Source: Aromatoleum sp.
GTDB taxonomy: Bacteria > Pseudomonadota > Gammaproteobacteria > Burkholderiales > Casimicrobiaceae
DNA: 17,314 bases
Direction of reading: 5' to 3'
Assembly: GCA_010365205.1 (NCBI GenBank)
Contig: JAAFGU010000017.1
Span: 3,027 to 20,340, forward strand
Under the pieces are notes generated by a model. That model worked only from the letters and a program-made list of their open reading frames with translations, made no database searches and was not told the origin of the DNA. Below are positions 7,831-14,482 of this stretch, one piece after another. A program made the position numbers and the translations under genes. Position 1 is the first letter of the stretch. Each line of letters starts with the position of its first letter.

Positions 7831-8007
7831 ATGCCGCTCAGAAAAGGATCCAGCCAGACGATCGTCAGCAGCAATATCAAGACGCTGGTGGATGACTGGA
7901 AGAAGGATGGATCGATCGGCACCAGCCATCCGCCGACAAAGAAGAAAGCGATCACGCAGGCCGTTGCCATCGCATTGACCAAGGCTGGCAAGAGTCGCAA
8001 TCCGTAG
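7831..8007 (+). CDS. Small basic protein (58 residues) of the KQAVAIAL type
   Basis: This short gene starts with ATG at 7831 after a strong ribosome binding site (GAAGGAGAG, 7815-7823) and ends with TAG at 8005-8007. It begins MPLRKGSSQTIVSSNIKTLV and ends with a helical ITQAVAIALTKAGKSRNP. Short Lys-rich proteins that begin MPLxKGSS and close with an (x)QAVAIAL(x)KAG helix are common, conserved and uncharacterised in proteobacteria, and this matches that pattern well. They resemble the DUF6496 group, though I cannot confirm the assignment. The basic charge and small size would fit nucleic-acid binding, which is speculation. It sits 58 bases after the lipoprotein gene and is followed by a terminator-like hairpin. 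A 117-residue minus-strand frame over the same DNA is judged a shadow. Confidence 0.8.
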   Translation: MPLRKGSSQTIVSSNIKTLVDDWKKDGSIGTSHPPTKKKAITQAVAIALTKAGKSRNP

Positions 8008-8066
8008 CCGCGCAGGCGTAATGCCGCTGAGCGCGAGTTGACATCATCCTGACCTGCCCGATTCCG

Positions 8067-8104
8067 CTTCCTTGCCGTGACGGTCCAAACATCCGGCAAG
8101 GAAG
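8067..8104. terminator. Two-sided terminator-like hairpin between convergent genes
   Basis: CTTCCTTGCCG (8067-8077) and CGGCAAGGAAG (8094-8104) form a perfect 11-bp stem with a 16-base loop. GTTTAATC follows on the plus side, a weak T tract. It lies between the stop of the 58-residue gene (8007) and the stop of the convergent reductase gene (8111), so it can end transcription from both sides. Confidence 0.75.
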
Positions 8105-8110
8105 GTTTAA

Positions 8111-9016
8111 TCATGGGCGACTGATCCTCCGGCCGGGGCGGTGATCAGGGAACGAATAACGCAGAAACAGGTGGCTGCTGCCGCGCCGCACGTCGATCAG
8201 GGTCCCCCATCGGGCATCGAGCGGTGCGAACGCCTTTCCCATGACCAGGCTGAGCCGTCGGTCGTCAGCCTCACGTCCGGCAATCTGTGGCGCGAGAGTC
8301 AGGAACTGTTCGTCGACCAGGCGCTCAGCGTAAAAGTCGCCGAGTAATCGCGGTCCGCCTTCGACGAGGATCAGCTTGCCGCGCCTCACCCGACACACTT
8401 CGTCGAGGATGGCGCGCGCCGGAATCGCGCCCGCGCCGCGATGAATCGCGCGGATCTCAACCGAATCGGGCGTACTTTGCTTGGTCAAGCGCTTCGCACC
8501 GGCGGTCGTCGTAACGATCAACGCCGGCACCTTGCCGGTTGCGAACACCGGCAAGCGCAGATCGATCTCGCCGCTTCCGCTGACGATCACGTTCAGCGGG
8601 GCACCGCGCTTGCCCATCGCGTTGATCAGCCGCGAATAATCCTCGGCGAGCTCGGGAAAAATCGCTTCAGCCGTCCACACGTGCCGACGGTCGGTGCGGA
8701 GGGTACCGGAGCCGATGATCACCACGTCGGCAATGGCGCGCAGCAGGCCCATCACCATGCGATCCTGGGCGCTGAATCCGCTGATGTCCCCGCCGCTGGC
8801 GTGTCCCTTCGTATTGAGCGAGACCACGCCGTCGAGCGTGGTCACGAAGTTGCTGAAGACGTGTGGATGCGAGCGCGGCAGCGGCATCCGCAGGCATCCG
8901 TACAGACGCGCCAGCTTGGGAGGCAGCGGCAGCACCTTGCCGCGCTTCGTTTCGAAAAGCGTCTCGAGGGGTGCGAGAGTCGCAGAACCGGTCCGGGGCA
9001 TGATGTCAGTCGCCAT
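8111..9016 (-). CDS. RibD C-terminal-domain (dihydrofolate-reductase-like) family protein
   Basis: The protein matches stand-alone RibD-C/DHFR-like reductases: FVTTLDGVVSL near the N-terminal third, DRMVMGLLRAIADVVIIGSG and TLRTD for the nucleotide-binding region, a middle VPALIVTTTAG strand, and LILVEGGPRLLGDF with the conserved EGGP loop. In riboflavin synthesis this domain reduces the ribosyl side chain of a pyrimidine with NADPH, but no deaminase domain is attached here and no other rib genes are near, so the substrate is unknown. The ATG at 9016 gives 301 residues; Met at 9001 or 9037 is possible. The frame stays open to 9310, but that extension is Arg/His-rich, overlaps a decayed ABC ATPase piece and is not believed to be translated as part of this protein. 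Confidence 0.82.
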   Translation of the reverse strand: MATDIMPRTGSATLAPLETLFETKRGKVLPLPPKLARLYGCLRMPLPRSHPHVFSNFVTTLDGVVSLNTKGHASGGDISGFSAQDRMVMGLLRAIADVVIIGSGTLRTDRRHVWTAEAIFPELAEDYSRLINAMGKRGAPLNVIVSGSGEIDLRLPVFATGKVPALIVTTTAGAKRLTKQSTPDSVEIRAIHRGAGAIPARAILDEVCRVRRGKLILVEGGPRLLGDFYAERLVDEQFLTLAPQIAGREADDRRLSLVMGKAFAPLDARWGTLIDVRRGSSHLFLRYSFPDHRPGRRISRP

Positions 9017-9129
9017 GCATTTCAGAGGGCTTCGCATTCGGGTAGAAGGTACCCGGGCCGATGAACCATCTGCTCCTGACGAACCCAAGCTTGCTCGGTA
9101 TCGCTGATGGCTCGGCAACACACCGCGGG

Positions 9130-9235
9130 CTCGATCGTCGGCGAGATGATCGTCGGCGAGATGATCGGTGGCCGGTTGACCAACGCGCGGGCGATCGCGA
9201 CAGGTTGCTGCGCACCGCCGGAAAGCAGGGCGACC
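9130..9235 (-). pseudogene. Decayed fragment of an ABC transporter ATPase (signature to Walker B)
   Basis: On the minus strand a frame reads LLSGGAQQPVAIARALVNRP and then PII. This matches the ABC signature LSGGQQQRVAIARALVNRP found in LolD/MacB-type ATPases. The conserved Arg after QQQ has become Pro. Straight afterwards, where ILADEPTG should follow, a one-base shift and a 15-bp tandem repeat break the Walker B site (HLADDHLADD appears in the shifted frame). Walker A and the C-terminal half are not present in the window. This is a short remnant, not a working gene. Confidence 0.7.
9133..9167. repeat. 15-bp tandem repeat, two full copies plus five bases
   Basis: GATCGTCGGCGAGAT occurs at 9133-9147 and again, exactly, at 9148-9162, followed by the first five bases of a third unit. 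It falls in the Walker B region of the decayed ABC ATPase fragment and looks like a replication-slippage duplication. Confidence 0.9.
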
Positions 9236-9282
9236 TGCACCGGCGCCCCCGGTTTGCAAGGCGCCAAACGGGTGGCCCGGGC

Positions 9283-9501
9283 TCAATCGAACGCTATCGT
9301 TTCCGGGCACCCGCCGGCGCTGGTCGGGTAGTACCTGTCGAACGTCAGGTCGTTGACGCGGTAGGTGCCGATGAGCATCGGTACGCCGGTCAGCGATGTG
9401 CCCAGCTGACAGCGCTGCAGAAACGCCGTGCGGAAAAAAGGCTCATCGGCGAGCGCGCTGGTGGCCAAACAGAACAGGATGAGCGTACCCCAACTCTTCA
9501 T
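9283..9501 (-). CDS. Small secreted protein of unknown function (72 residues)
   Basis: The ATG at 9501 is preceded by CGGAG at suitable spacing (CCGGAGATAGCC then ATG). The product opens with a compact Sec signal peptide, MKSWGTLILFCLATSALA, with likely cleavage before DEPFF. The mature part is only about 53 residues and has two cysteines (in LQRCQLG and GGCPETIAFD) that could form a disulfide in the periplasm. I recognise no family. Downstream on the same strand lie the ABC ATPase remnant and the reductase gene. The good signal peptide and ribosome binding site are the main reasons to believe it is real. Confidence 0.6.
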   Translation of the reverse strand: MKSWGTLILFCLATSALADEPFFRTAFLQRCQLGTSLTGVPMLIGTYRVNDLTFDRYYPTSAGGCPETIAFD

Positions 9502-10013
9502 GGCTATCTCCGGAGTGCAATCACGACGAGCCGAGGGAACCGGCTTCGGTCAAACCTTAGCCCCATCGCGGGTGGAATTCAAGCAGCGGCAGGTTTGCGG
9601 CCATTCCCGCCCCGGCCCGGCGACGTCGCGAATGGAACGCCCCCGATGCGCCGCGTGACCGCATCAGCTCGGTGGCGGGTGCGAGATCGCGGGACAGGTC
9701 CGTGTCGGGCGCTGTCCTGCGCGCAAACGAACCGTTGCCTGACACGAGATGAAGGGCTGGCCCGACGGATTGCCACCCCGGGAGCGGATTGAATGAGCAA
9801 CATCAGCCCAGTCGACGCTTCAACGGAGTTTCAAACCGCGCTCGGCATATGTGTACGTCACAACCTCTGCGACCCCTATGTACGCCCGCGTACCGACGGA
9901 ACGGGCGCGCGGCCCGTATACGTAACAGATGCGCACCTGCTGACCGTCCGCGTCATTCGAAACCTGAATGCGCGCGGATGGGTTAAATGCCCGGATAAAC
10001 GTTCCTTGTGTCG
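9502..10013. other. Divergent intergenic region with several dyads
   Basis: This 512-base region separates the minus-strand secreted protein from the plus-strand duplicated pair, so it should hold both promoters. No frame gives a protein I can support. A plus-strand frame opening with ATG at 9793 has a GGGAGCGG-like ribosome binding site, but it runs into the shadow frame of the next gene. Short inverted repeats cluster at 9880-9917. No confident -35/-10 pair was identified. Confidence 0.45.
9880..9917. promoter_or_regulatory. Cluster of short palindromes upstream of the duplicated pair
   Basis: GTACGC-CC-GCGTAC (9880-9893) is a perfect 6-bp dyad with a 2-base centre. It is followed by ACGGGC-GCGCG-GCCCGT (9901-9917), a perfect 6-bp stem with a 5-base loop. 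The first looks like a possible operator, the second a hairpin. Both lie about 100-130 bases before the first duplicated gene. GC-rich DNA makes such dyads by chance fairly often, so a regulatory role is only a suggestion. Confidence 0.3.
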
Positions 10014-11672
10014 ATGGCAACTTCCGCGAAACTCGTCCTCCTGTCCGCATTGTTGGCCGCGCTTTGGGCTCACGACGCGGGCGCGGAAAAAAAGACGGTC
10101 TGCAGCATCACCGTCAACTCGTCGGACGAAAAGGAAACGTTTCGCCGGAGCTTGCCCGCGGACAAATACCGGTTTGTCGAGCTGGTGGAACGCGGCCGCT
10201 CCGATTGGCTGGCCTCCGCCTGCCGCCAAGGGGTTCGCTGCGATGTGCTCGTCATCTCCGGACACTATGACGGGGGAAATGAGTTTTTCTCCGACAAACT
10301 GGACTCGCGCGAGTTTCTGCCGGTCGACGAGATGGAGCGCGTCTCGTGCAGCGAGTCGTGTACGGGTTTGTTCGCGCAGCTGAAAGAGGTCTATCTTTTC
10401 GGCTGCAATACATTGAACCCGGAAGCGCTGAAAAGCGCCTCCGCCGAAATCGGCCGGAGCCTGATCCGTTCCGGGCATTCGCGTGCCGACGCCGAGCGCC
10501 TGACGCATGCGCTCAGTGCGCGCCATGGAGAGAGCAGCCGCGACCGCATGCGTCTGGTATTCAAGGACGTTCCGGTGATCTACGGCTTTTCGTCGGTCGC
10601 GCCGCTCGGTCCGGCGGCGGCATCGGTCCTGAGCCGCCACTTCCAGTCCGCGGGACCGGCAGAGGTTGGCAGCGGGCGCACCAGCGCCGGGATGCTCGGC
10701 CGTTTTGCCGCCAACTCGATGGTCGCGGCGAGCGGAATGAGCGATTCGGATCCGCAGGCTGCCCATCGGGACGACGTCTGCCAATTTGCCGATGATCGCC
10801 TGACGCCTGCCCAGAAGCTCGGCTTCGTGCACCAGCTGCTGGGACGCGAGATGGCGGAAGTGCGCATGTTCCTGGGCCGCCTCGAGAAATCTGCTTCGTC
10901 GCTCGGCGAGACCGAACGACAGGATCCGGAGGTTGCGCGGATACTGGACGAGATCGCGCGCGACGACGCGGCGCGCACGCGGTATCTGGACTTTGCGCGC
11001 GACGCCGACCAACCGGCGATTCGCGTCCGCATGCTTGAACTAGCGGGCAATCTGGGCTGGCTTTCGCCTGCGGAGCAACGGACGGAGGTTGTCCGGATGA
11101 TCGGCGACATGCTGGCGGAGAACTCGGTGAGCGCGTCGGACGTGGACCTGGTGTGCGAACTCAACAGGGACCATGACCTCGACCAGGAGCGCGTCCGGCT
11201 GCAGGTTCCGCAGGCGCAGGCTGACCGGGTGACGCATGCCGCGCTTCTCGCCTGCCTCGGAAGCGCCCAGGGTCATGCCCGGTTGTTGCGCGCATTGACG
11301 AGCCCCAACGACGCCGATGTCCAGATCGCGCAGGTTTACTTTCGCCATCGGCCGATCGAGGACGTGATGGAGCTTCGCGTCGTCGCCACGGCGATCGCGA
11401 AGATGAACGGCTTGGAGGCACAGATCCGGGCGCTGCATACGCTTGCAAGCCACCGCATGTCCGATCGCGAGAGCCTGGGCGAGCTGACGCGTCTGTTTCC
11501 CGTCGCCGAGTCGGTCGGCGTTCAAACCGCCATCGCCGGCATCCTGATTCGCGCCGACTATCGGGCAATCGACAAACCCGACCTGGTGCAGACACTCCGT
11601 CAGCATCGCCTGAAGTCTTTGGCCGGCGAAAATCTGATCGACGTGCTCATACGCCGCCTGCAGGCGGATTAG
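10014..11672 (+). CDS. Exported putative clan CD (caspase/separase/CHAT-like) cysteine peptidase with helical C-terminal half, copy 1
   Basis: The 552-residue protein has a Sec signal (MATSAKLVLLSALLAALWAH, cleavage near AGA/EK at residue 24). The N-terminal part shows alternating strands and helices: TVCSITV (28-34), FVEL (54-57), DVLVISGHYDGG (77-88) with His84, EVYLFGCNTL (125-134) with Cys131, and VPVIYGFSSVAPLG (186-199). A His ending one strand and a Cys ending the next, 47 residues apart, fits the catalytic dyad of clan CD peptidases (48 apart in caspase-1); separase has a similar GCSS. This is inference; no named family is recognised. Residues about 255-552 are helical and HEAT-like (RYLDFARDADQPAIRVRMLE). 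The ATG at 10014 is preferred over GTG 10008 because it matches the start of copy 2. Nine cysteines are all shared with copy 2, including C112xxxC116. Confidence 0.8.
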   Translation: MATSAKLVLLSALLAALWAHDAGAEKKTVCSITVNSSDEKETFRRSLPADKYRFVELVERGRSDWLASACRQGVRCDVLVISGHYDGGNEFFSDKLDSREFLPVDEMERVSCSESCTGLFAQLKEVYLFGCNTLNPEALKSASAEIGRSLIRSGHSRADAERLTHALSARHGESSRDRMRLVFKDVPVIYGFSSVAPLGPAAASVLSRHFQSAGPAEVGSGRTSAGMLGRFAANSMVAASGMSDSDPQAAHRDDVCQFADDRLTPAQKLGFVHQLLGREMAEVRMFLGRLEKSASSLGETERQDPEVARILDEIARDDAARTRYLDFARDADQPAIRVRMLELAGNLGWLSPAEQRTEVVRMIGDMLAENSVSASDVDLVCELNRDHDLDQERVRLQVPQAQADRVTHAALLACLGSAQGHARLLRALTSPNDADVQIAQVYFRHRPIEDVMELRVVATAIAKMNGLEAQIRALHTLASHRMSDRESLGELTRLFPVAESVGVQTAIAGILIRADYRAIDKPDLVQTLRQHRLKSLAGENLIDVLIRRLQAD

Positions 11673-11796
11673 CGCCAACAGGCATTGGTCGAACCTCGGC
11701 GTCGAGCCGCTCGCACGGTCGCGAAGGGGTGCCCAACCGGGCAGCCGGCGCGGGTCGCTTCGCGCTCGAGGCGCTCCGATTTCGGACCAGTGTCCG

Positions 11797-11821
11797 CGGG
11801 AGGGGCGCAATGCCCCTTCCG
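11797..11821. other. Stable hairpin between the two duplicated genes
   Basis: CGGGAGGGGC (11797-11806) and GCCCCTTCCG (11812-11821) pair over 10 bp with one G-U and a GCAAT loop. It lies in the 240-base gap between the copies (11673-11912). No T tract follows, so it is not a classical intrinsic terminator. It could slow read-through, protect a transcript end or act in the leader of copy 2. Nothing else recognisable was seen in the gap. Confidence 0.5.
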
Positions 11822-11912
11822 CCGGCGGATGACCCTTCCCGCCTCCAGGCCGTCCAAGGGCGAACGGGCCGTGCAATACTAGCGCGCTTGTTTAGCGCCA
11901 GTCCGGTCATCC

Positions 11913-13571
11913 ATGGCTACCTCCACGAGACTCGTCTTGCTCGCCGCGTTGCTGGTCGCGGTGTGGGCGCACGACGTCCGCGCCGACAAGAAGACCGTCT
12001 GCACCATCACGGTCAATTCACCCGACGAGCAGCAAATATTCCGCAGGAATCTTCCGCCGGACGAATTCGATTTTGTCGAGTTGGTTGAACGCGGCCGCCC
12101 CGATTGGCTGGCATCAGCTTGCCGCAAGGGTGTCAGCTGCGACGTACTCCTCATCTCCGGCCATTTCGACGGCGGCACCGAGTTCTACTCGGATCGCCCG
12201 GATGTGCCTGAGTTCCTGCCGGTCGACGAGCTGGAGCGCGTCTCATGCAGCGACTCGTGTCCGGGACTCTTCTCGAAGCTCAAGGAAGTCTATTTGTTCG
12301 GCTGCAACACGCTCAACGCGGAAGCGATGAGGAGTACCGGGGCCGAGATCGAGCGAAGCCTCATCCGGTCCGGGCACTCCCGGGCGGACGCCGCGCAGCT
12401 GTCGCGCGCGTTGAACGAGCGTTACGGTGAAAGCAACCGCGATCGGATGCGCAATGTCTTCAAGGACGTTCCGGTCATCTACGGGTTTTCGTCGAAGGCG
12501 CCGCTTGGGGCGGCCGCAGGCCCCATCCTGGAGCGCTATTTTCGATCGGGCTCGGGTGGGGAGGTTGGGAGCGGCCAGGCGAGCGCCAAGCTGCTGGGTC
12601 TGTTCGCATCCAGCTCGATGACCGTCGCCGCGGGGTTGAGCGATTCGGATCCCCAGGCCGATTTCCGGCGCGACGTTTGCCATTTTGCCGATGATCGGTT
12701 GTCACCGGCGCAGAAGGTCGGCTTCGTCCATGGGCTGCTGGGTCGCGAGATGGCGGAAGTCCGCATGTTCCTCGATCACATCGAGAAATACGCGGCGTCG
12801 CTCAACGAAGCCGAGCGGCAGGCGGCTCCGGTTTCTCGGGCGCTCGACGAGTTGGCGCGCGATGAGGGGGCCCGTACGCGCTACATGGACTTTGCGCGCG
12901 ACGCTGACGAGCCGGCCGTTCGCGCCCGCATGATGGCGCTGGCACACGGTTTCGGCTGGCTCTCGCCGGCGGAGCAAAAGGGGGAGGCCATGCGGATGAT
13001 CGGCGAACGATTGGCCGGCAATTCCGTTACCGCGGCCGACGTGGACCTGGTTTGCGCGCTGAACAAGGACGGCGAGCTGGGCCAGGAGTTGCATCGGCTT
13101 CAGGTGTCGCCGGCGCAGGCCGGCAAGCTCCCGCATGCGGCGGTGCTCGCCTGTCTGGGGAGCGCGGAGGGCCATGCGCGGGTGCTGCGCGCCCTGACGA
13201 GCCCCAATGATGAAGACGTGCAGATCGCGCAGGTCTATCTGCATCACCGGCCGCTCGCCGATGCGACCGAGCTGCGCACTGTCGCGACCGGAATCGCGCG
13301 AATGAACGGCACCGATGCGCAGGTTCGCGCGCTCGACACGCTGGCGCGCCATCAGCTCTCCGATCGCGAAAGTCTGGAGGAGCTGACGGGGTTGTACCCG
13401 CGCGCCAAGTCCGTCGACGTTCAGCGCGCCATTGCCGGTATCCTGATTCGCGCCGACTACCGGGCGATCGCGACGCCCGAACTCGTGCGCGCGCTGCGCC
13501 AATATCGGCTGAAACCCTCTAACGGCGAAGACCTCATCGACGTTCTCATCCGCCGCCTTCAGGCGCCATAG
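11913..13571 (+). CDS. Exported putative clan CD (caspase/separase/CHAT-like) cysteine peptidase with helical C-terminal half, copy 2
   Basis: This is a tandem paralogue of the gene ending at 11672. It is also exactly 552 residues, and the two align from end to end without gaps. In the last 118 residues I count 84 identities (71%). It has the same signal (MATSTRLVLLAALLVAVWAH), SGHFDGG with His84 (codon 12162-12164), LFGCNTL with Cys131 (12303-12305), the CxxxC at 112-116 and a GFSSKAPLG strand. The C-terminal end ADYRAI...NGEDLIDVLIRRLQAP is near-identical to copy 1. The most variable parts are the linker near 210-225 and parts of the helical half. The ATG at 11913 has no strong ribosome binding site. 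The predicted role, as in copy 1, is a periplasmic cysteine peptidase or peptidase-like binding protein; substrate and partners are unknown. The divergence suggests an old duplication kept under selection. Confidence 0.8.
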   Translation: MATSTRLVLLAALLVAVWAHDVRADKKTVCTITVNSPDEQQIFRRNLPPDEFDFVELVERGRPDWLASACRKGVSCDVLLISGHFDGGTEFYSDRPDVPEFLPVDELERVSCSDSCPGLFSKLKEVYLFGCNTLNAEAMRSTGAEIERSLIRSGHSRADAAQLSRALNERYGESNRDRMRNVFKDVPVIYGFSSKAPLGAAAGPILERYFRSGSGGEVGSGQASAKLLGLFASSSMTVAAGLSDSDPQADFRRDVCHFADDRLSPAQKVGFVHGLLGREMAEVRMFLDHIEKYAASLNEAERQAAPVSRALDELARDEGARTRYMDFARDADEPAVRARMMALAHGFGWLSPAEQKGEAMRMIGERLAGNSVTAADVDLVCALNKDGELGQELHRLQVSPAQAGKLPHAAVLACLGSAEGHARVLRALTSPNDEDVQIAQVYLHHRPLADATELRTVATGIARMNGTDAQVRALDTLARHQLSDRESLEELTGLYPRAKSVDVQRAIAGILIRADYRAIATPELVRALRQYRLKPSNGEDLIDVLIRRLQAP

Positions 13572-13618
13572 CCGGCAGCCGCGGACCGATAGCATTCGTG
13601 ATCGGCGAGCGCTGCCGG
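13572..13618. other. Nested inverted repeats before the class II aldolase gene
   Basis: CCGGCAGC (13572-13579) pairs with GCTGCCGG (13611-13618). Inside it, CCGAT (13586-13590) pairs with ATCGG (13601-13605). The structure starts right after the stop of copy 2 and ends about 5 bases before the ribosome binding site of the next gene. It has no T tract. It may be a processing or weak termination structure, or a leader element of the aldolase gene. Confidence 0.4.
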
Positions 13619-13634
13619 ATTCAGGAGCGCAATC

Positions 13635-14351
13635 GTGACGCTAAGTGCACCCGATCCCGGCCTGGTCGACAAGCTCGTCGTCGCCAATCGCATCCTGTAC
13701 GGGCGAGGTGTCGTCGACGGTTTCGGGCATGTCAGCGCGCGTCACGACAAGTCTCCCGGACACTTCTTGCTGGCGCGCAACCTGGCGCCGGGCCTCGTCC
13801 GGCGCGATGACATCATGGTCTTCGACCTGGACGCTGTCGCGCTCGATGGCGCAGGACGCCGCGTCTATCTGGAGCGCTTCATCCATGGTGAAATCTATCG
13901 CGCACGCCCTGACGTGCAGGCGATCGTCCATAGCCACTCGCCGAGCGTGATCCCCTTCGGCGTCACCCGGTACCCGCTGCGGCCGGTGTTCCACGCAAGC
14001 GGTTTTCTCGGAGAGGGTGCGGCGCTGTTCGAGATACGCGAGGTTGCGGCGGATACGGATATGCTGATCAGCACCGGCGCGCTTGGCGCAGCCCTGGCCA
14101 GGACGCTCGGCTCGCGCTCGGCCGTGCTGATGCGCGGGCACGGGTCGACGATCGTCGGCGTCTCGCTCGAACAGGTCGTGTACCGGGCGATCTATGCCGA
14201 GGTCAACGCGAAGCTGCAGATCCAGGCGATTTCGCTCGGCGAGGTGACCTATCTCAACGAGCAGGAAGCCGCGTATGCGGCGTCCGCCAACGACACCCAA
14301 CTGGCACGCAACTGGGAGTTGTGGCAGCGGGAGATCGGACCCGTCGAGTAG
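13635..14351 (+). CDS. Class II aldolase/adducin family protein
   Basis: The 238-residue protein carries the class II aldolase signature: GFGHVSAR at residues 29-36, ERFIHGEIYRARPDVQAIVH with Glu80 at the usual catalytic place, zinc ligands His99 and His101 in HSHS, and the third His169 in LMRGHG. The family uses zinc to cleave or epimerise small sugar phosphates and related hydroxy acids (fuculose-phosphate aldolase, ribulose-phosphate epimerase), or to decarboxylate related acids. The substrate is not readable here. The GTG start at 13635 is supported by AGGAGCG about 7 bases upstream; no better ATG exists. It follows the duplicated peptidase-like pair by 63 bases on the same strand, but a shared function is not evident. 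Confidence 0.92.
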   Translation: MTLSAPDPGLVDKLVVANRILYGRGVVDGFGHVSARHDKSPGHFLLARNLAPGLVRRDDIMVFDLDAVALDGAGRRVYLERFIHGEIYRARPDVQAIVHSHSPSVIPFGVTRYPLRPVFHASGFLGEGAALFEIREVAADTDMLISTGALGAALARTLGSRSAVLMRGHGSTIVGVSLEQVVYRAIYAEVNAKLQIQAISLGEVTYLNEQEAAYAASANDTQLARNWELWQREIGPVE

Positions 14352-14372
14352 ACGTCCGGCACATCGCCGAAT

Positions 14373-14451
14373 AAAGTAGGGTCAGACTCGACTTTCCCGA
14401 CGGGCGTGCTAGTGCCCCGTCTGCAGCGAAAGTCGAGTCTGACCCTACTTT
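14373..14451. repeat. Perfect 24-bp inverted repeat, REPIN-like hairpin between convergent genes
   Basis: The arms at 14373-14396 (starting AAAGTAGGGTCAGACTCG) and 14428-14451 are exact reverse complements over 24 bp, separated by 31 bases. The spacer holds a smaller dyad, GACGGG (14399-14404) with CCCGTC (14416-14421). From memory, GGGTCAGACTCGA-type arms recur in beta-proteobacterial genomes next to REP-associated (RAYT) tyrosine transposases; I cannot verify this here. It lies between the stop of the aldolase gene (14351) and that of the convergent binding-protein gene (14483), so it may also terminate both transcripts. Confidence 0.85.
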
Positions 14452-14482
14452 CGTGCAGGAGAGCGCGGCCGGCGTCGGCGCG

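Noticed and set aside
7761..8114. 117-codon minus-strand frame with hydrophobic stretches opposite the 58-residue gene
   Set aside because: It covers the terminator hairpin and lies antisense to a small gene with a strong ribosome binding site and a conserved-looking sequence; its hydrophobic look comes from reading Lys/Asp-rich codons backwards.
9017..9310. N-terminal extension of the reductase frame to 9310
   Set aside because: The extension is Arg/His-rich and overlaps the decayed ABC ATPase sequence and its tandem repeat; the family starts at about Met 9016.
9793..10383. 196-codon plus-strand frame with a fair ribosome binding site before the peptidase-like gene
   Set aside because: From about residue 75 it is the plain shadow of the peptidase-like gene in another frame, and the first part matches nothing known; the evidence is too weak to call a gene.
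14373..14451. Possibility that the 24-bp inverted repeat marks the ends of an intact insertion sequence
   Set aside because: Only 31 bases lie between the arms, so there is no room for a transposase; a REPIN-like or terminator hairpin is the better reading.
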